Positions 1-11,700 of a DNA stretch of 64,000 bases are shown piece by piece. This DNA is from Acanthornis magna. Lineage: Eukaryota; Chordata; Aves; Passeriformes; Acanthizidae. A program made the translations under genes and the position numbers. Each line of letters opens with the position of its first letter. The stretch's first letter is position 1. The notes under the pieces were generated by a model. That model was not told where the DNA came from and did no database searches. It was given only the letters and a program-made list of their open reading frames with translations. The DNA is taken from the NCBI GenBank assembly GCA_036785705.1, contig JAWUZG010000028.1:310001-374000 (forward strand), in the 5' to 3' direction.

Positions 1-74
1 GGCAGAGCATTAATGAAGAAGAAAGAATATGAAATAGCACTGCCATATTTGTTGGATGCTGATAAACACTTCTG
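1..74 (+). CDS. NUB1: NUB1 exon, truncated by window start
   Basis: Frame 1 from the first base reads [20 protein letters not shown] and then DKHF, the region of NUB1 before the UBA domains. The donor is GTAAGA at 75-80. The exon ends after two bases of a Cys codon that the next exon completes. Its true 5' end is at or upstream of the window edge. Confidence 0.9.
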
Positions 75-3000
75 GTAAGAATCTTTTCGAGTCCTTGTGT
101 CTTGCTTTGCTGTCATCCCATAAAGGAACAGCACAACCTCTAACTGTGCATATAAATCAGGGCCAGTTTTGCCTGGGGTTGCATCACACCCCTTCTTGCA
201 GATGGGGAGCAGCAGATAAAGCTCTGACTTGCAGTGACAGGTGGCTTCATGTAGAACAGCTGAAACAGATACTGCCACTGGGCAAGTTAATCTTTCATAA
301 CAACATAAACAGAAACTGTCAATATTCATGTACCAGGTTATAAATTGCATTAGCTTGAGAGACAGTTATGGATATTCATTTGCAGTTGCTTCTGTGAAGT
401 AATAATTTCTTTTAAAAGGTGGAGCAGATAGCTGAGGTCAGTAACCATACCAGGGCTTCTGCAAGTAAATTAGTTTCCTATCAGCTGTCAGAGCCCTAAA
501 TTGCTCTTTTGAGATCCCAAAAGTAATACTGTCCCTGTCTGTTTCTCATCTGTGTGTATGTGCAGGGAGACTGGCACAGTACTCAGCATGTTCTTGAGCA
601 CTGAGGCAGTTTCTTAGTCCTTCCGAAGATTACACAGGGTTTAATTCCATTATGCTTTTAGGGATGCCATCTTAAGCAGTAGCCACAGCTCATATTGTTA
701 CTGCAATGCTTTAAGATGTAGAGTTGGGTCTGTCCTGGGTGTCAGTGAATGGGATGGGGGATCAGCACTTGATTCCCATTCCCCTGGCATGAGTTTGCTG
801 CCTCAGATATGAAGAGCGTACTTTCTCCAACGTGAGTGTGGACACTTCCAACATGTTGTCTTATGAGTGTTAAAAAGTGTGTGTGAGGAAGAAATAAAAA
901 CCCTTTCCCAGAAAAAAAAAAAATTTGTTTTATTTTCCAGTGAGTGTAGCACAGAACTGCTGAACACGGTTGATAATTATGCAGTTCTGCAGCTGGATAT
1001 AGTGTGGTGCTACTTCCGTCTGGAGCAGCTGGACTGCCTGGATGATGCAGAGAAAAAGCTGTCCACAGCACAGAGATGCTTCCAGAGGTGCTATGGGGAG
1101 AACCACGAAAGGCTTATTGACATCAAAGTATGCTGGGTTTGATTTAATTAGGGTGGAATTTTTGTTTACATGTATTTTGTTACTGTTCAGGTATTACAAT
1201 ACTGACTTTTAGAAGTTTTCCTGTGTATCATTAGCCTGTCATCTGGTTCTGTAGTTGTTAGCATGGGGAAAGCGTTGTGCCTGACAAAAGGTCATGGCAA
1301 ACGTGTTTATATGCAGACATCATCAGGGGTTTAGGTGTGATGCTTTAGCTGCACACTGAGTGTCACAAAGCATTGACTGTGTCTCTCTAAATGTCTTCTG
1401 TTGATAATGAACTGGTGTTCCACCACATGCTTCTACCCACATGGTCCCCTCTCCTTTAAACAATTCCATAGGGAAGCTATGGTCGTGAGAAGGTTTTATT
1501 TCTACGGCTTTACCTCCTTCAAGGGATTGGGCACTACCACAGTGGCAGAGAAAAGGAGGCTGCGGAGTACATTCAAAAGGTAAGAAACTTTTAGCTAAAA
1601 CTCTGGAGTCATTCACTCCAGCCAAACTCCCATGGAGTTCGGGTTCCATCTTTGCTTGCTCAGAGAAACAGGGGGGCATTTTTTGTTTGTATGTTAGCAA
1701 TATAAGTAGTGTCATTTTGTTCTTTCCATATCCAGGCATCTTCTTTATATGGAGAGCTGTCCATAGATCCTGATAAAGTGGATCGCCTGTCACTCCTGGG
1801 ATTCTCCGAGCAGGAAGCTCGCCTTGCCCTGCGAGCATGCCATGGGAATGTGGAGCATGCTGCCAATCTGATCACCAACAGGAGGGAGGTAGGGGCAGTG
1901 AAAGCATTGAATCACAGGTCATCTGAGTAGGGGTGCCCATGAGACATGTGTTGTGGGGCCAGAGCAGCGTGGTGCTAAATTAAGGACTTGGATTGTCCCA
2001 CTTCGGCACGGTTGGTGTAGCTGACAGTTTGACGTGTTGGCACAAGTTTGAAACCAAAACTTAATGGATTAACAAGGGAAACTCTGTCTTAGAACAGATG
2101 GGATGAGAGTGCCAAAGACCTGTGTTTGTACCACAGAGGCACATGGGAAGAATTTGCACCAGGGTTTCTACTCTGCAATGCTCCATGGGAATAAACCACC
2201 AGGACCAAGCTGTCACTCCCAGGCTTGGTGCCCCCTCTTGTGGCTTTGTATTTGGAAAATCCAGGAGGGAAAAATTATTTTTTTGTGCTAGAGTGAAGAC
2301 AGTGCTGTCCAGATCTGAAGTGATGTTTGGTAAGCTGAGGAGGCACTTCTAGACTTGAGACAGTGAAGTGTGGACAGAAAAGCCAACTGGCTGAGGGAAG
2401 GCTGAGCAGAACTCCTTGGCTCCCTGCCTGGTTCTGACTGTCTGTCCTTGGCAAGTCTTGTCTGTAGGCCCATCTGCCAAACGGGTTTGTCACTTACCAC
2501 ACAGGGCCTGGAATAGCTGTGATGGCACCAGATCCAAACTGCAGAGCGGAAGTGTGGAGACAGGGCTGGCTCATGGAAATGCAGCTTTATTTAGGAACAA
2601 GTGTCTGGCAGCACAGTCTGTATTTACAAAAAAAAAAAAAAAAAGCCTTTTCCTCAAGAGATTCAAACTTGAAGCAAAAAATCCAAGAAACCCTACATGC
2701 ACAGGCTATGTGTTAAAGCATTCCCATGCACAGTGAGCTTTGCAATGTCTGTGTTCTTGCAGGAAAAGGCACAGATCAGGAGGGAGGAGAGAGCTAAAAG
2801 GCGGCGGCGACTAGAAGACATCAATACCCTGAAAAGTATGGGCTACTCAGAGAGAGCTGCTCAAGTAGCTCTTCGAAATACACAAGGAAACCTGGACCAA
2901 GCCTTTAAGGTAAAGGATTTGTCAGTAGTAGTAGTGTTGTACAAAAGAAATTTGGTTGGTGTTTGTTTTATTGTTTAGCAGATTCTTATTTTCTGTAGTC

Positions 3001-5018
3001 TATTTTTTAGTTTGTTGCTGCCTTTTCTGAACTGTAATGACTGAGTTTGAACTTTCTGACCCAATTAATCAGCTGTCACTGAAGTTGGCTGAGGTTTGCT
3101 TATATCAACCACTGGGCTACATACACAGCCATGATGACTGTTGTAGCTCTGTGGCTCTATTCTAATCTCTGTTTTATTGCAGTTTATTCTTGACAATCCC
3201 GAGTTACTGTTGGAAGATGATGATGATGATTCTGTGGCCATGGACCAGTTTCAGGTTTCCCAAGAAAGTATTGAGCAAGTAAGCTAGACCACTTGCTTTG
3301 AGTGAGTTGGTTGTGTTGTTTCTGAATTGTGCTTGCAAAGACAGCAGATCTTCCTTAAGCAACGCTGTACAAGTATTCTTTGACCCACGTCAGTCAGGCT
3401 GTCACACCTCCAGGGTCTGGCATCCACTCTTCATGGTGAAGTCACTCAGGCTAACATGTAATTTTTGTGTACTTCCTGCCCACTGCACCAACCTGCCATG
3501 TGTGAATGTGGAGGGGATGTCCGGAATAATGCTCTATCCCAAAAAAGACAGCAAATCAGAAATTTATTCAAGTCTCTAAACTCTGCAGTGCACAAGGGAA
3601 AGAGTTGGAACGTGAATTTCTCATGACAGGCTGTCTGACAAGCTCGTCAGTAGTTAGTGTGGCTGTGTAATTGATGTCAGGCAAGAAAACTGTATTGCCT
3701 AGGAAATGTAAATAGCACATGCTATTTACTGGTATACTGGAGTGCTGATATACCGGAGTGCTTTGAAGTTTCCTTTTGAAAACAAGAAGAATTGGTTGGG
3801 TACTAGACAAGAGGCTGTTGATCCTGCTCAACATCCCCATGGCTTTAATAGGTCACTGCCCTGTTGTTAACTGTTCCAGTAAACCACAGTCAGTGTCCTG
3901 GAATTCCTGGCATGCAGCGCTTTTCTCTGTGTGAGAGAATGGCTGTCAGATGCAGAGTCAGACTCCTGTCAGGCCCTGCTGTTGGATAAGCTTGGATTTC
4001 TCCAGATTTTATTTTTATTTTTCCCCCTTCCTGGCAGCTGATGTACATGGGTTTCAGCCGTGAGTCAGCAGAGCAAGCTTTAAAGGTCTTCAAAGGGAAC
4101 ATCCACGTGGCTTCCCAAACCCTTGCTCATTATGGGGGAGTTCTTCCCCCTTCACTGCTGCTGTCCTCAGAAGGGTCCAGTCCATCAGAGGAATCCACTT
4201 CTTCCAAGGATCTGCTCACAGAGTCTGCAGGTGAGAATGTTGCATCCAGCGCGGGGAAAAGGGAAGCCAAGGCTGCTCTTCTGGCTTTTGTAGGAAATAG
4301 TTAAGCAATTTCTGCTGAAGTAGTGGTACAGGAGCTCCAGTAATGCCCCAGGCTACTTTTATTGGGAACACAGTTACAGGAAGGCAGCTGTTGTCCCAGG
4401 TGAGCTGCAGCCCCTGCAGTGACAGCCACACAGGGACCAGAGGGGACAGGTGTCAACTGCAGGCAGGTACAAGGAAGGGTGACACTCAGGGTGTCCTTGG
4501 CAGGGCTAAGGAGTTTATTCCAAATCTGTGCTCTGCGGGTGGCTGACCTGCCTCTATACTCCCTCCTTGTCTCCCTTAACCATAATCAATACTTTCCATT
4601 TAACAAAGAAGAAAATTGCACGTATTTTTTTCTCTCATTTATCAGAGCTTTAGTGATCCCTGTTGTACAAGTAAAGGCTTTCCCTACCCCATGTTTAAAT
4701 AATAAGGAAAAATGGCCATCCTGCCCCATCCTTTGCAGAGTAATTATAAGAGGTAGTTGTATAGGAACAGGCTGGCAGAGCAGCCACGCTGGTGAAACAG
4801 GGAAAGGTGCCAACTTTCACAGGTGAATTCACTGCTGCTGCTTTTTATTGGAAGGTTCCTCTAGTTCACCAACAGATGAAGACATGGAGACTGATGCAGT
4901 CAATGAAATCTTAGAGGATATACCTGAACATGAAGAGGATTATCTGGATTTAACACTCGAGGAAGAAGAACAGATCATTCATGAATACTTATCCTATATA
5001 CAAGTACCGCAGCACTAA
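1..5018 (+). CDS. NUB1: NUB1, negative regulator of ubiquitin-like proteins 1 (3' part, eight exons)
   Basis: Coding exons are 1-74 (cut by the window edge), 941-1127, 1472-1579, 1736-1888, 2763-2909, 3183-3278, 4038-4230 and 4855-5018. All introns are GT-AG and the phases join into one frame of about 373 residues. Seen: a helical stretch with [12 protein letters not shown] and [20 protein letters not shown], three UBA domains with LGF, MGY and MGF loops, and an acidic tail with [14 protein letters not shown]. These match remembered human NUB1 closely. Known for the family: NUB1 is an interferon-inducible adaptor that binds NEDD8 and related modifiers and delivers their conjugates to the 26S proteasome. 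The N-terminal half, including the ubiquitin-like domain, lies upstream of the window. The three-UBA layout corresponds to the long human isoform (NUB1L). The gene converges on WDR86. Confidence 0.95.
941..1127 (+). CDS. NUB1: NUB1 exon, helical central region
   Basis: The acceptor TTTTCCAG is followed by one base completing Cys and then 62 codons, starting [20 protein letters not shown] and ending ERLIDIK. The donor is GTATGC. This segment is strongly conserved in the human protein ([21 protein letters not shown]). Confidence 0.95.
1472..1579 (+). CDS. NUB1: NUB1 exon, segment before UBA1
   Basis: This exon has 36 codons in phase 0, beginning [20 protein letters not shown] and ending EAAEYIQK. 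The acceptor is CCATAG and the donor GTAAGA. The longer open frame that overlaps it here is in the wrong register. The right frame is fixed by the neighbouring exons and by similarity to human NUB1. Confidence 0.93.
1736..1888 (+). CDS. NUB1: NUB1 exon carrying UBA domain 1
   Basis: This exon has 51 codons, from [18 protein letters not shown] to ITNRRE. The UBA core is [20 protein letters not shown] followed by NVEHAANLI, with LGF in place of the usual MGF loop. UBA domains are three-helix bundles that bind ubiquitin or ubiquitin-like modifiers. Confidence 0.96.
2763..2909 (+). CDS. NUB1: NUB1 exon: basic stretch and UBA domain 2
   Basis: This exon has 49 codons. A charged segment ([20 protein letters not shown]) looks like a helix plus a possible nuclear localisation signal. 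UBA2 follows, with [13 protein letters not shown] and GNLDQAFK. The acceptor is TTCTTGCAG and the donor GTAAAG. In human NUB1 the matching basic segment is RKEEKEKKRRRLE. Confidence 0.96.
3183..3278 (+). CDS. NUB1: NUB1 exon: end of UBA2 and acidic linker
   Basis: This exon has 32 codons, starting [20 protein letters not shown]. Five consecutive Asp codons (GATGATGATGATGAT) form an acidic linker between UBA2 and UBA3. The exon ends SQESIEQ, which leads into UBA3 in the next exon. Confidence 0.93.
4038..4230 (+). CDS. NUB1: NUB1 exon carrying UBA domain 3
   Basis: This exon has 64 codons plus one base. UBA3 reads [20 protein letters not shown] and then [15 protein letters not shown] Ser/Pro-rich linker follows ([16 protein letters not shown]). 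The donor is GTGAGA. The counterpart in the human protein is YMGFDALVAEAALRVFRGN. Confidence 0.96.
4855..5018 (+). CDS. NUB1: NUB1 last coding exon, acidic C-terminus
   Basis: The exon completes a Gly codon and then encodes 53 residues and a TAA stop at 5016-5018. It includes [20 protein letters not shown] and [20 protein letters not shown], and ends IQVPQH. The [23 protein letters not shown] block is nearly identical to human, where this region contributes to NEDD8 binding. The last few residues differ from the human end. Confidence 0.95.
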
Positions 5019-5520
5019 ATCCCATTAAATCTACTTCAGTTATATGTATTTACCTTGTCAAAATAAGTTTGGATTATAAATGCACCTTCAGCTTATCTCT
5101 TACTAAGGGCCTTGAATTCAGTTAAACTATAGTTGGAATACTTAATTCCTGCTTATTTGTAACTCTGCTTAAAGCCTACATTTGTGATACATTGTAATTT
5201 ATTGTCATAGAAAAATAGAAACATTTATTTTCAGAAGAAAGTTTAATAGAACTAAACTATATTTTTATTGTGAAATGTTAATTCACTTACTAAAGAGGCA
5301 TTTCTATACCATTTTGAAATACCAGCTTTAAAAGAAAAACATGAGTTTGTAAATCAGAAACCTTAGCTTCTGAGGCTGTAGAGATATATCAGCTTTCCAA
5401 CTTTTCTTCTGAAAGATTTCTAAGAGACATTAATGTATCTGTTGTGCATGGGCTTATACCCTGTTCTGCTTGTCCCTTCCTGCAGGTGTTACACAGGCAA
5501 TAAAGGTAACTGTGCTGCTT
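5019..5520 (+). other. NUB1: NUB1 3' UTR (predicted)
   Basis: This is AT-rich sequence between the stop codon and the poly(A) signal at 5499-5504. The cleavage point near 5520 is inferred. Confidence 0.75.
5499..5504 (+). terminator. NUB1: NUB1 poly(A) signal AATAAA
   Basis: A canonical AATAAA sits 480 bases after the stop codon and is followed by TG/T-rich sequence suitable as a downstream element. Confidence 0.75.
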
Positions 5521-7584
5521 CTGCCTTCGGTGAGAGACCTCTGTGCTTTGTTAAAAAAGTGGGAACTACCTGGCAGGACCCTGTCCTGGGACTGGGGGTG
5601 TGATGTACTGGAATTTCCTTTTATAACTAAATAACCACTTTCCCCAAGCAGCTCTGTTTAACCTCTGCAGGTGTGTGGCTTAAGGTTGATGGATTTCCTG
5701 GGGATTACAGGATTTTCTGCAATCAGCTGTTGAACAGAGCTTGGTTCAGGCGCTGTCTTGGTGGTTGTGTCCAGCTCCAGCATTCTGAGGAAGCGTTTGT
5801 GGGTTTCTGTGGTTTTATAGCATCCCTGTGTGAGCCGGGAACAGACATTCCCCTGCCTGGCAGCTTTGCTTGGATGTGGTTTATTGGCTTTCCATGACTC
5901 CACGCTCTCGGCAGAGGGAGCCCAGGCCTCGTCTGGAGCCGCTGGGAACAGGGAAGAGGCCTCACTCTCCACTTGGAGCTGGAACATCAGCCCTGCGTGT
6001 GGTGACAGTGTATCCCTACCCGGCACTTCCCGCCGGGAAATGAGGCCTTGAACTGTGACACTGCGGGGAGCAGGGCTTTGGCCTGCGGGATGGCTGCTCA
6101 GCTCCAGCGCGGGGACTGAACGCGCTGCAGAGTGCATTGGGTTTTATACTGATTCCCTCAGCCAAGCACAGCAAAAAGCAGGCAGTGATTACACTGTTTA
6201 GGAATTATTTGTATTTCATTTTTCTGTATAAGGCGAGTGCTATAAAAATTGAGTGGTTTTGTATCTCTACCCTGAAGGCTGAAGGATTTAGGGTTTCCAA
6301 AGCCAGCAGTATGAGCTTTGGAGGGAAAACTAGCCCCAGCACCCATTATATCCTGTTTCTTTACAGGCCAGCACTGAAGAACCCCTGGACAAAATGCTGA
6401 TCAAAACCAGAATAGAGAAAAGAATTTAAAATTGAAAACGTACAAGTCATGGATGTAGTTTTAACAAGAAGTAGGTGGAAACACAAATTTACTCCTTCCT
6501 TCCCAAACCTCCTGGCACCCTGGCATTGCCTGCCAGCCCCTGGGCACGCACCAAAGGCTGGGCTGCACAGGCAGCAGTTCTCTTTGAAGTGGCTTTCACA
6601 GCAAGCTGGCAGCACCAACTTCAGAAGGGAAGGTTTGTCCTTGGGGAATTTAAAATTAGCATCATAACATGCAGTGCTTGTCAGAGCAGCCATTCATCAA
6701 TGATGTAACTCTGCCAGCGCAGTTGTAAGTGATCAGCAGGGCAGGAGGCATTGGCTGAAAGCTGTAAGTTAATTTTGACCGTGCATTTGGAGGCACTGTG
6801 ATATGTTTAGCAACAGGCAGAAGTGGTAATGACTCATTAATTCCACTCTTTGAGATCTCTCCCTGCTGATTGCATGTGCAGCTGCTCTATACCCAGATAG
6901 GCTCTTGTGTCTCACGTAGTGCGTGTGAAGTTTCAAACAGAAAGCACAGCCCAGGTGCTCTGGGGAACCAGTCCATCTCCTAATGGCTTCCCATTTAGTG
7001 TTGTCCTCAGAAGCAAAATACAAAGGCAGCTGCATGGCAGGCCATCACCAGCTCATAAACGTGTCACTAAGCCCCAGTGACCAACCTGAGAGCTTCACAG
7101 TGGAATTAAGTCTGTACAATGCAGATGACCTCCCAAATTAGTCTATTGGTAGGTATTTCACATAATTTAAATGTTTCCGAATAGATGTGGAAACCTGCCA
7201 GGTAAGAACTACTAAAGCTGCTCAGCAGGACAGGAGAGCAGGGTGTGTGATGGGCCTGACCCACTGACAGTGTTAGAACAGGGGTCTTTGGTGCCAGGAG
7301 GGCACATGGCTTCATGTCATCCCTGCTTTCCCTAAACTCCATGCTTTGCTATGTGTCTGCTCCCTCCTTCCCCTGATAGGGGAACTGAGCTCGGCCAGTC
7401 TGGTGACTGATGGGAGGCAGGACAGCTCCACACACACCCAATTCCAACCTCAGCAGTGAGAAGAAAGCAAGAAATGTTTCCAGAAGTTTTACTCCATATT
7501 CCATTCATTCTTAACTGCTGTGCATCTTCAGCCAGGCCCCCCCTCCATGTATGAGACAAAAATAAAAACTAGACAGTCAGTTGT
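5521..7584. other. Intergenic gap between convergent NUB1 and WDR86
   Basis: I see no credible exon, RNA gene or recognisable repeat here. Open frames of up to 159 codons occur on both strands but resemble nothing known and have no splice or homology support. Confidence 0.6.
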
Positions 7585-8515
7585 CTGTAGATGCCACATG
7601 TTTATTAATCCATTCTAAAAAAGGATTACAGCATTTTTATCTTGCTGTAGTACAGAATAAATAAAGCCATAAAAATAAAAACATGTGGTTAGATATTTTT
7701 GTACTGGTTCTACAAAGAGCTATATCTGCAAATAGAAAAATATAAGAACCCTTGTTAATTCATGGCTCAGTGGTTATCAGAGAAGGATGAACCAGAAAAA
7801 GACTGGGAAAACTCTTGAGTTTGACTGCTTATCCAATGCTACTGGCAGCCTAGCAAGACACAGCTTTGGAAGGAGGAAAGACAACACAAGGTCAGAAAAC
7901 GGCTGACCTTGGCACAAAAGGGCTGAGGTTTAGTTTGTTCTGTGGCTTATATTTTGCTTAAAAAACCCAATTAAATTAATTTCTGTCCTACTACTCCCAG
8001 CTTCCCAGAGCAGTGTCCAGTCTGCTTTAAACTCCTGCTGCAGAGCCAAACCCTCCTGCGTTGGCCTCATCAGCCAACAACTGAACCGAAGGTCAGCTGT
8101 GAAGATGGGATTCAAGGCCACCTTTCACTGCAGGACACCTTTCACTGCCACACTGGGCTGAACGGGGGTCATGGGAAAACATCTCATTAGAACACGGGGC
8201 AGCCAGAGGCGAAACACCTCTGAGCCTGAGGGAATTGACACCAGCACTCATAAGGAAAGTTCCTAATTGCACACAGACAGTGGTACCTCACCTGAACACT
8301 CTGCCTCCCCTCCTGACCCCAGAGCTGCTCTGCTGAGTCCTCTGCAGCCACAGGAGCTGACCTGAGTCCATCTGGCAGCCACAGAGAATCCTGGCTCCTC
8401 ACACAGAGGTTCAGCCATTTCCCATCTCTTTCCAAGTTCTGGTTTATGTGGACACAGTGGTGCAGAAAACAAAAGGTTCAGCTTTGGTCACTGACATAAA
8501 GCCTGTTCTGGACAG
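7585..8515 (-). other. WDR86: WDR86 3' UTR (predicted)
   Basis: The region runs from the WDR86 stop codon to just past a minus-strand AATAAA at 7601-7606. It contains a short imperfect tandem duplication (CACCTTTCACTGC twice, 17-base period, 8119-8148). Confidence 0.6.
7601..7606 (-). terminator. WDR86: WDR86 poly(A) signal AATAAA
   Basis: TTTATT on the plus strand reads ATTAATAAACATG on the minus strand. It is the first canonical signal I find downstream of the WDR86 stop. Confidence 0.6.
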
Positions 8516-8734
8516 TCACATCAGTTCAACAGCCTCGTGTTCCCCATTCTCCTGCTGTACCATACAGCCAACTTTATTGTTGAAGAGACGAGACAGACTC
8601 CCCTTCTGGGAGCTCCTGCCCTGCACAGACCTCTCCTTCTTCAAGCGCCACTTATTTCTCTTGCATATTCCCCGGATGTCCCAAATCCTTAGTGTGCCAT
8701 CGTGGGAAGCTGTGTAGAGCAGCTCGTTGTGGAT
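8516..8734 (-). CDS. WDR86: WDR86 exon 6, WD repeat 8 and C-terminal tail
   Basis: The exon encodes IHNELLYTASHDGTLRIWDI and then a basic stretch (CKRNKWRLKKERS). SLSRLFNNKVGC follows, which is nearly identical to the human end SLSRLFSNKVGC. The last residues (QQENGEHEAVELM) diverge from human. The stop codon is at 8518-8516. Confidence 0.93.
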   Translation of the reverse strand: MHNELLYTASHDGTLRIWDIRGICKRNKWRLKKERSVQGRSSQKGSLSRLFNNKVGCMVQQENGEHEAVELM

Positions 8735-11700
8735 CTGGAACAACAGGGTCACACTTAATACCCAACCATATGGCTCAGAATCAGCACAATCAAGCTGTCA
8801 AAAATCAGAGCAAACACAGCTTGATCCCAACACTTAAGGCCTGAGCTCCTTGCAAGAGTCGGTATAAATTATCACAAAAGCTCCTGAAGTGGGATGAGAC
8901 ATCACCAAGTCAGGACTCATTTCTCAGCCACTTCACAGAGCCATAAAGTATAAACAGCAAGAGTTATTTATAGCCCAGGCCATCTAGAAAAGCAATGGGA
9001 AACTAAAGCCGATGTCAGCGCAGGCTGTAGCTGGGAATTTCTGCGCTGTTTTCAGACTGCTGGTTTTGATGTGGAGTTTAAGGAGGCACCAAAATCATCA
9101 TCAGTGGGCAGTGGGGGGTTCAGGAATGCTTCCCTTCCTCCTTTGCAGTAAGTTATAGGTACAATTCCTCCTTCAAACTCTGTTGTTTTTCCAAACATGC
9201 AGTAATTTAACCTGGATTCACTGCTGTGGTTTCATTTCCGTTATGATCTATTTGCTGCTATTGGTAATGATTCCAGTTGTCCTTGTCCTGCCCTGGAAGC
9301 CAGACATCAGTCTTGATGATCTTCCTGTTCCTGCATCAGGCTGTCCACCCGAGAGTGCTGTGTGCCAGCCTGTCCTTGCTGTGACAGTGAGCATCCCCCA
9401 GGCTTACATGAAGCACCACGCAAGCTCCACAGCCCTCATGCAGCCCTTGTTAATATACTTAAGATCATATTAAATTGCCACTTCACAGTCTTCTCTCTCC
9501 CCAGGTTTTTTTGCCCCTGCACAGTTGGAAATTAAGTTACAAAGTTAAGCTTTGGTCTTGTCAATTCTTGGGGCTGCCCAAAGTGATTCTATGGGGTGCT
9601 CCCCAAACACATCCAGGTGACTGCCTGCTACACAACTGCCCAGCACCAGGAGTTTGCAGTTTAAGACCAACCAGCTACTTGCTAATTCAGAAGAATATAC
9701 AAGAGAAAATCGTATTTACAATTTTATGTGCTTGGGATCAACTCCAAAAGGAATTCTATCTCCTCTCTTGTTCTTTGGACTGTCAGCCTGCCAGAATTAC
9801 CAACAATGTCTCACATTGGTAATCAAAACACCCTTCCTGCACACAGCTTATACTGAGATCCCAATGCAGGAAGGTGCAGATTCTTAGAGTGGGTGCCCCA
9901 GCTCTGGAAGAGGTCAAAGCCAGGCTGGAAGGGGCATGGAGCAACCTGGTCTAGTGGAAAGAGTCTATACACAGGTCAAAGGGGCTGAAATGAAGCCCCT
10001 TCCAATGCAAACCACTCTATGATTCCATGGTCTTTGCATGACCACCAAGGATTACTAATTCCTCCCATTTTAACTTTTAAATGCCAGTCTCACTTGAGCC
10101 TACACAATATGCAAACAACATTAACTTTCAGTTTTAAGCCAGTGGCAGAGACTCCTCCATTTGCCTGGCAGGATGTGGGTCAGATATCACTACTGAGCTG
10201 CTTCAGACTGTTTAGGGATGCCATGCCCCAGGGTGGTTTGGGGGACGATGCTATAATTATTCTGCCTGCATAAGGCAGGAGCTTCTCTTCCCCTTAGAGC
10301 ACTGCAAACACTTCTCATTAGTGTCTTGTAATGGAGAGGGTCTCATGAGGCTGGAGTCCATTCTGTGCCCCCCACAGCATCAGTTCATCTGTCTCAGTTC
10401 TTGTGGCTGCTTGTCCAACCTGACCTGAAAAAACCCCAATCCCAGACAGGGCTGTCCCTGGGGACTCGTTCCGTGGTTTCACTTATCCTCATTATTATTA
10501 ACAAGCTTTTCTAAAATTACATACAGAATATTCCAGTCTTATACCAAAAAATATCCGATCCAAGGTACACAGAACAGCCAGCCACACCAGCTCCCACAAA
10601 ACAAACGAGGGAGTAATCAAAAGGAAGAAACCCCATCAAGAAAGCCCCTCCTGACCTGGATACAGTTAATGATGAACTTGTGTCCTCGGAAGATCTTCTG
10701 CAGAACTCCATTCCTGGAATTGAAAGCTCTTGCACAGGCATCACCACTTCCTGTGAACACTGACACACAACCACACAGCACAGCCAGATGTGAGTAGCCA
10801 CGTGAGGTCAGTTCATGCGAGTCCAAAAATGTACCTAAAACCAGCTCAGAAGGGAGTGTGACGTATCTTTTTGATTCTCTCCTCAGACAAACCAGATCAT
10901 TTTCATTTTGCTGACCCCAGCATGCTTGTTTTCAGTTGCATTTTTCAAAACACTGAACTGCCTTAAACCTGAAGTTCCTACACACACCAGCATTCCACTC
11001 CACACATGCCGCAAGTATCTATTTCTGCTCTTCTCCTCCACAGATATTTCCCTGCTTAAATGTGCCTCAATAATCCTAAGCAGGCAATTTATCTCAAGTC
11101 TGGTTTTAAGAATTTCCACTCAACCTTTCATTTGTTTTACCAGAGTTATTTACAGCTTTCCATTCAGTACTCCAGTGTCTCCATCACTTCTGAGGCTGCA
11201 AGAGGGGCAAGGCTGGGGTAACTAAATGACCATGGAATTTTGGTTATTCATCAGGTTTCCTTAGAATATCTTACATGTTCAGAGAACAATTCCTCAGCAC
11301 TTCAGGATCTTCACATTAGATCTCCAGAATTGCTGCATCCAGAAACTGGAAGGCAGTGTTAATATTTAGATTTTGTACTTAGCACTATGCCCGAAAAGGA
11401 GCTCATTTGTGTGTTTTAAAGGTTACAAACTCTCTTGATAAGCACTCACTTTCTTTCAGTTAACCCAAACTCCTCAAGTTTATCTAGAGAGAAATATTTC
11501 AGAGCTGCAAAAAGCAATATATTCACTGCTCCCTGCATTTCATATCTTTGTAAAAGCCACTAGCATAGAAAGATTTTTACAAAATGGAGTGCCTGAAGCC
11601 AACAGATTCCTTATCTTTTGTGAGAAGTCAGGGACTGAATCTCTAAAGAGAGGTGAAAATATTATGGTAGTAAATTCAGGACTACAATAACAGATGAGAG

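Noticed and set aside
1323..1838. 171-codon minus-strand frame across NUB1 exons
   Set aside because: It is antisense to two real NUB1 exons and the intron between them. It is explained as a shadow.
5658..6137. 159-codon minus-strand frame in the NUB1-WDR86 gap
   Set aside because: No similarity or splice support. It is too short and isolated to call.
10310..10480. Possible further CR1-like stretch (TTGTCCAACCTGACC and TGTCCCTGGGGAC)
   Set aside because: Only short phrases resemble CR1, with no terminal repeat. It cannot be separated from chance by eye.
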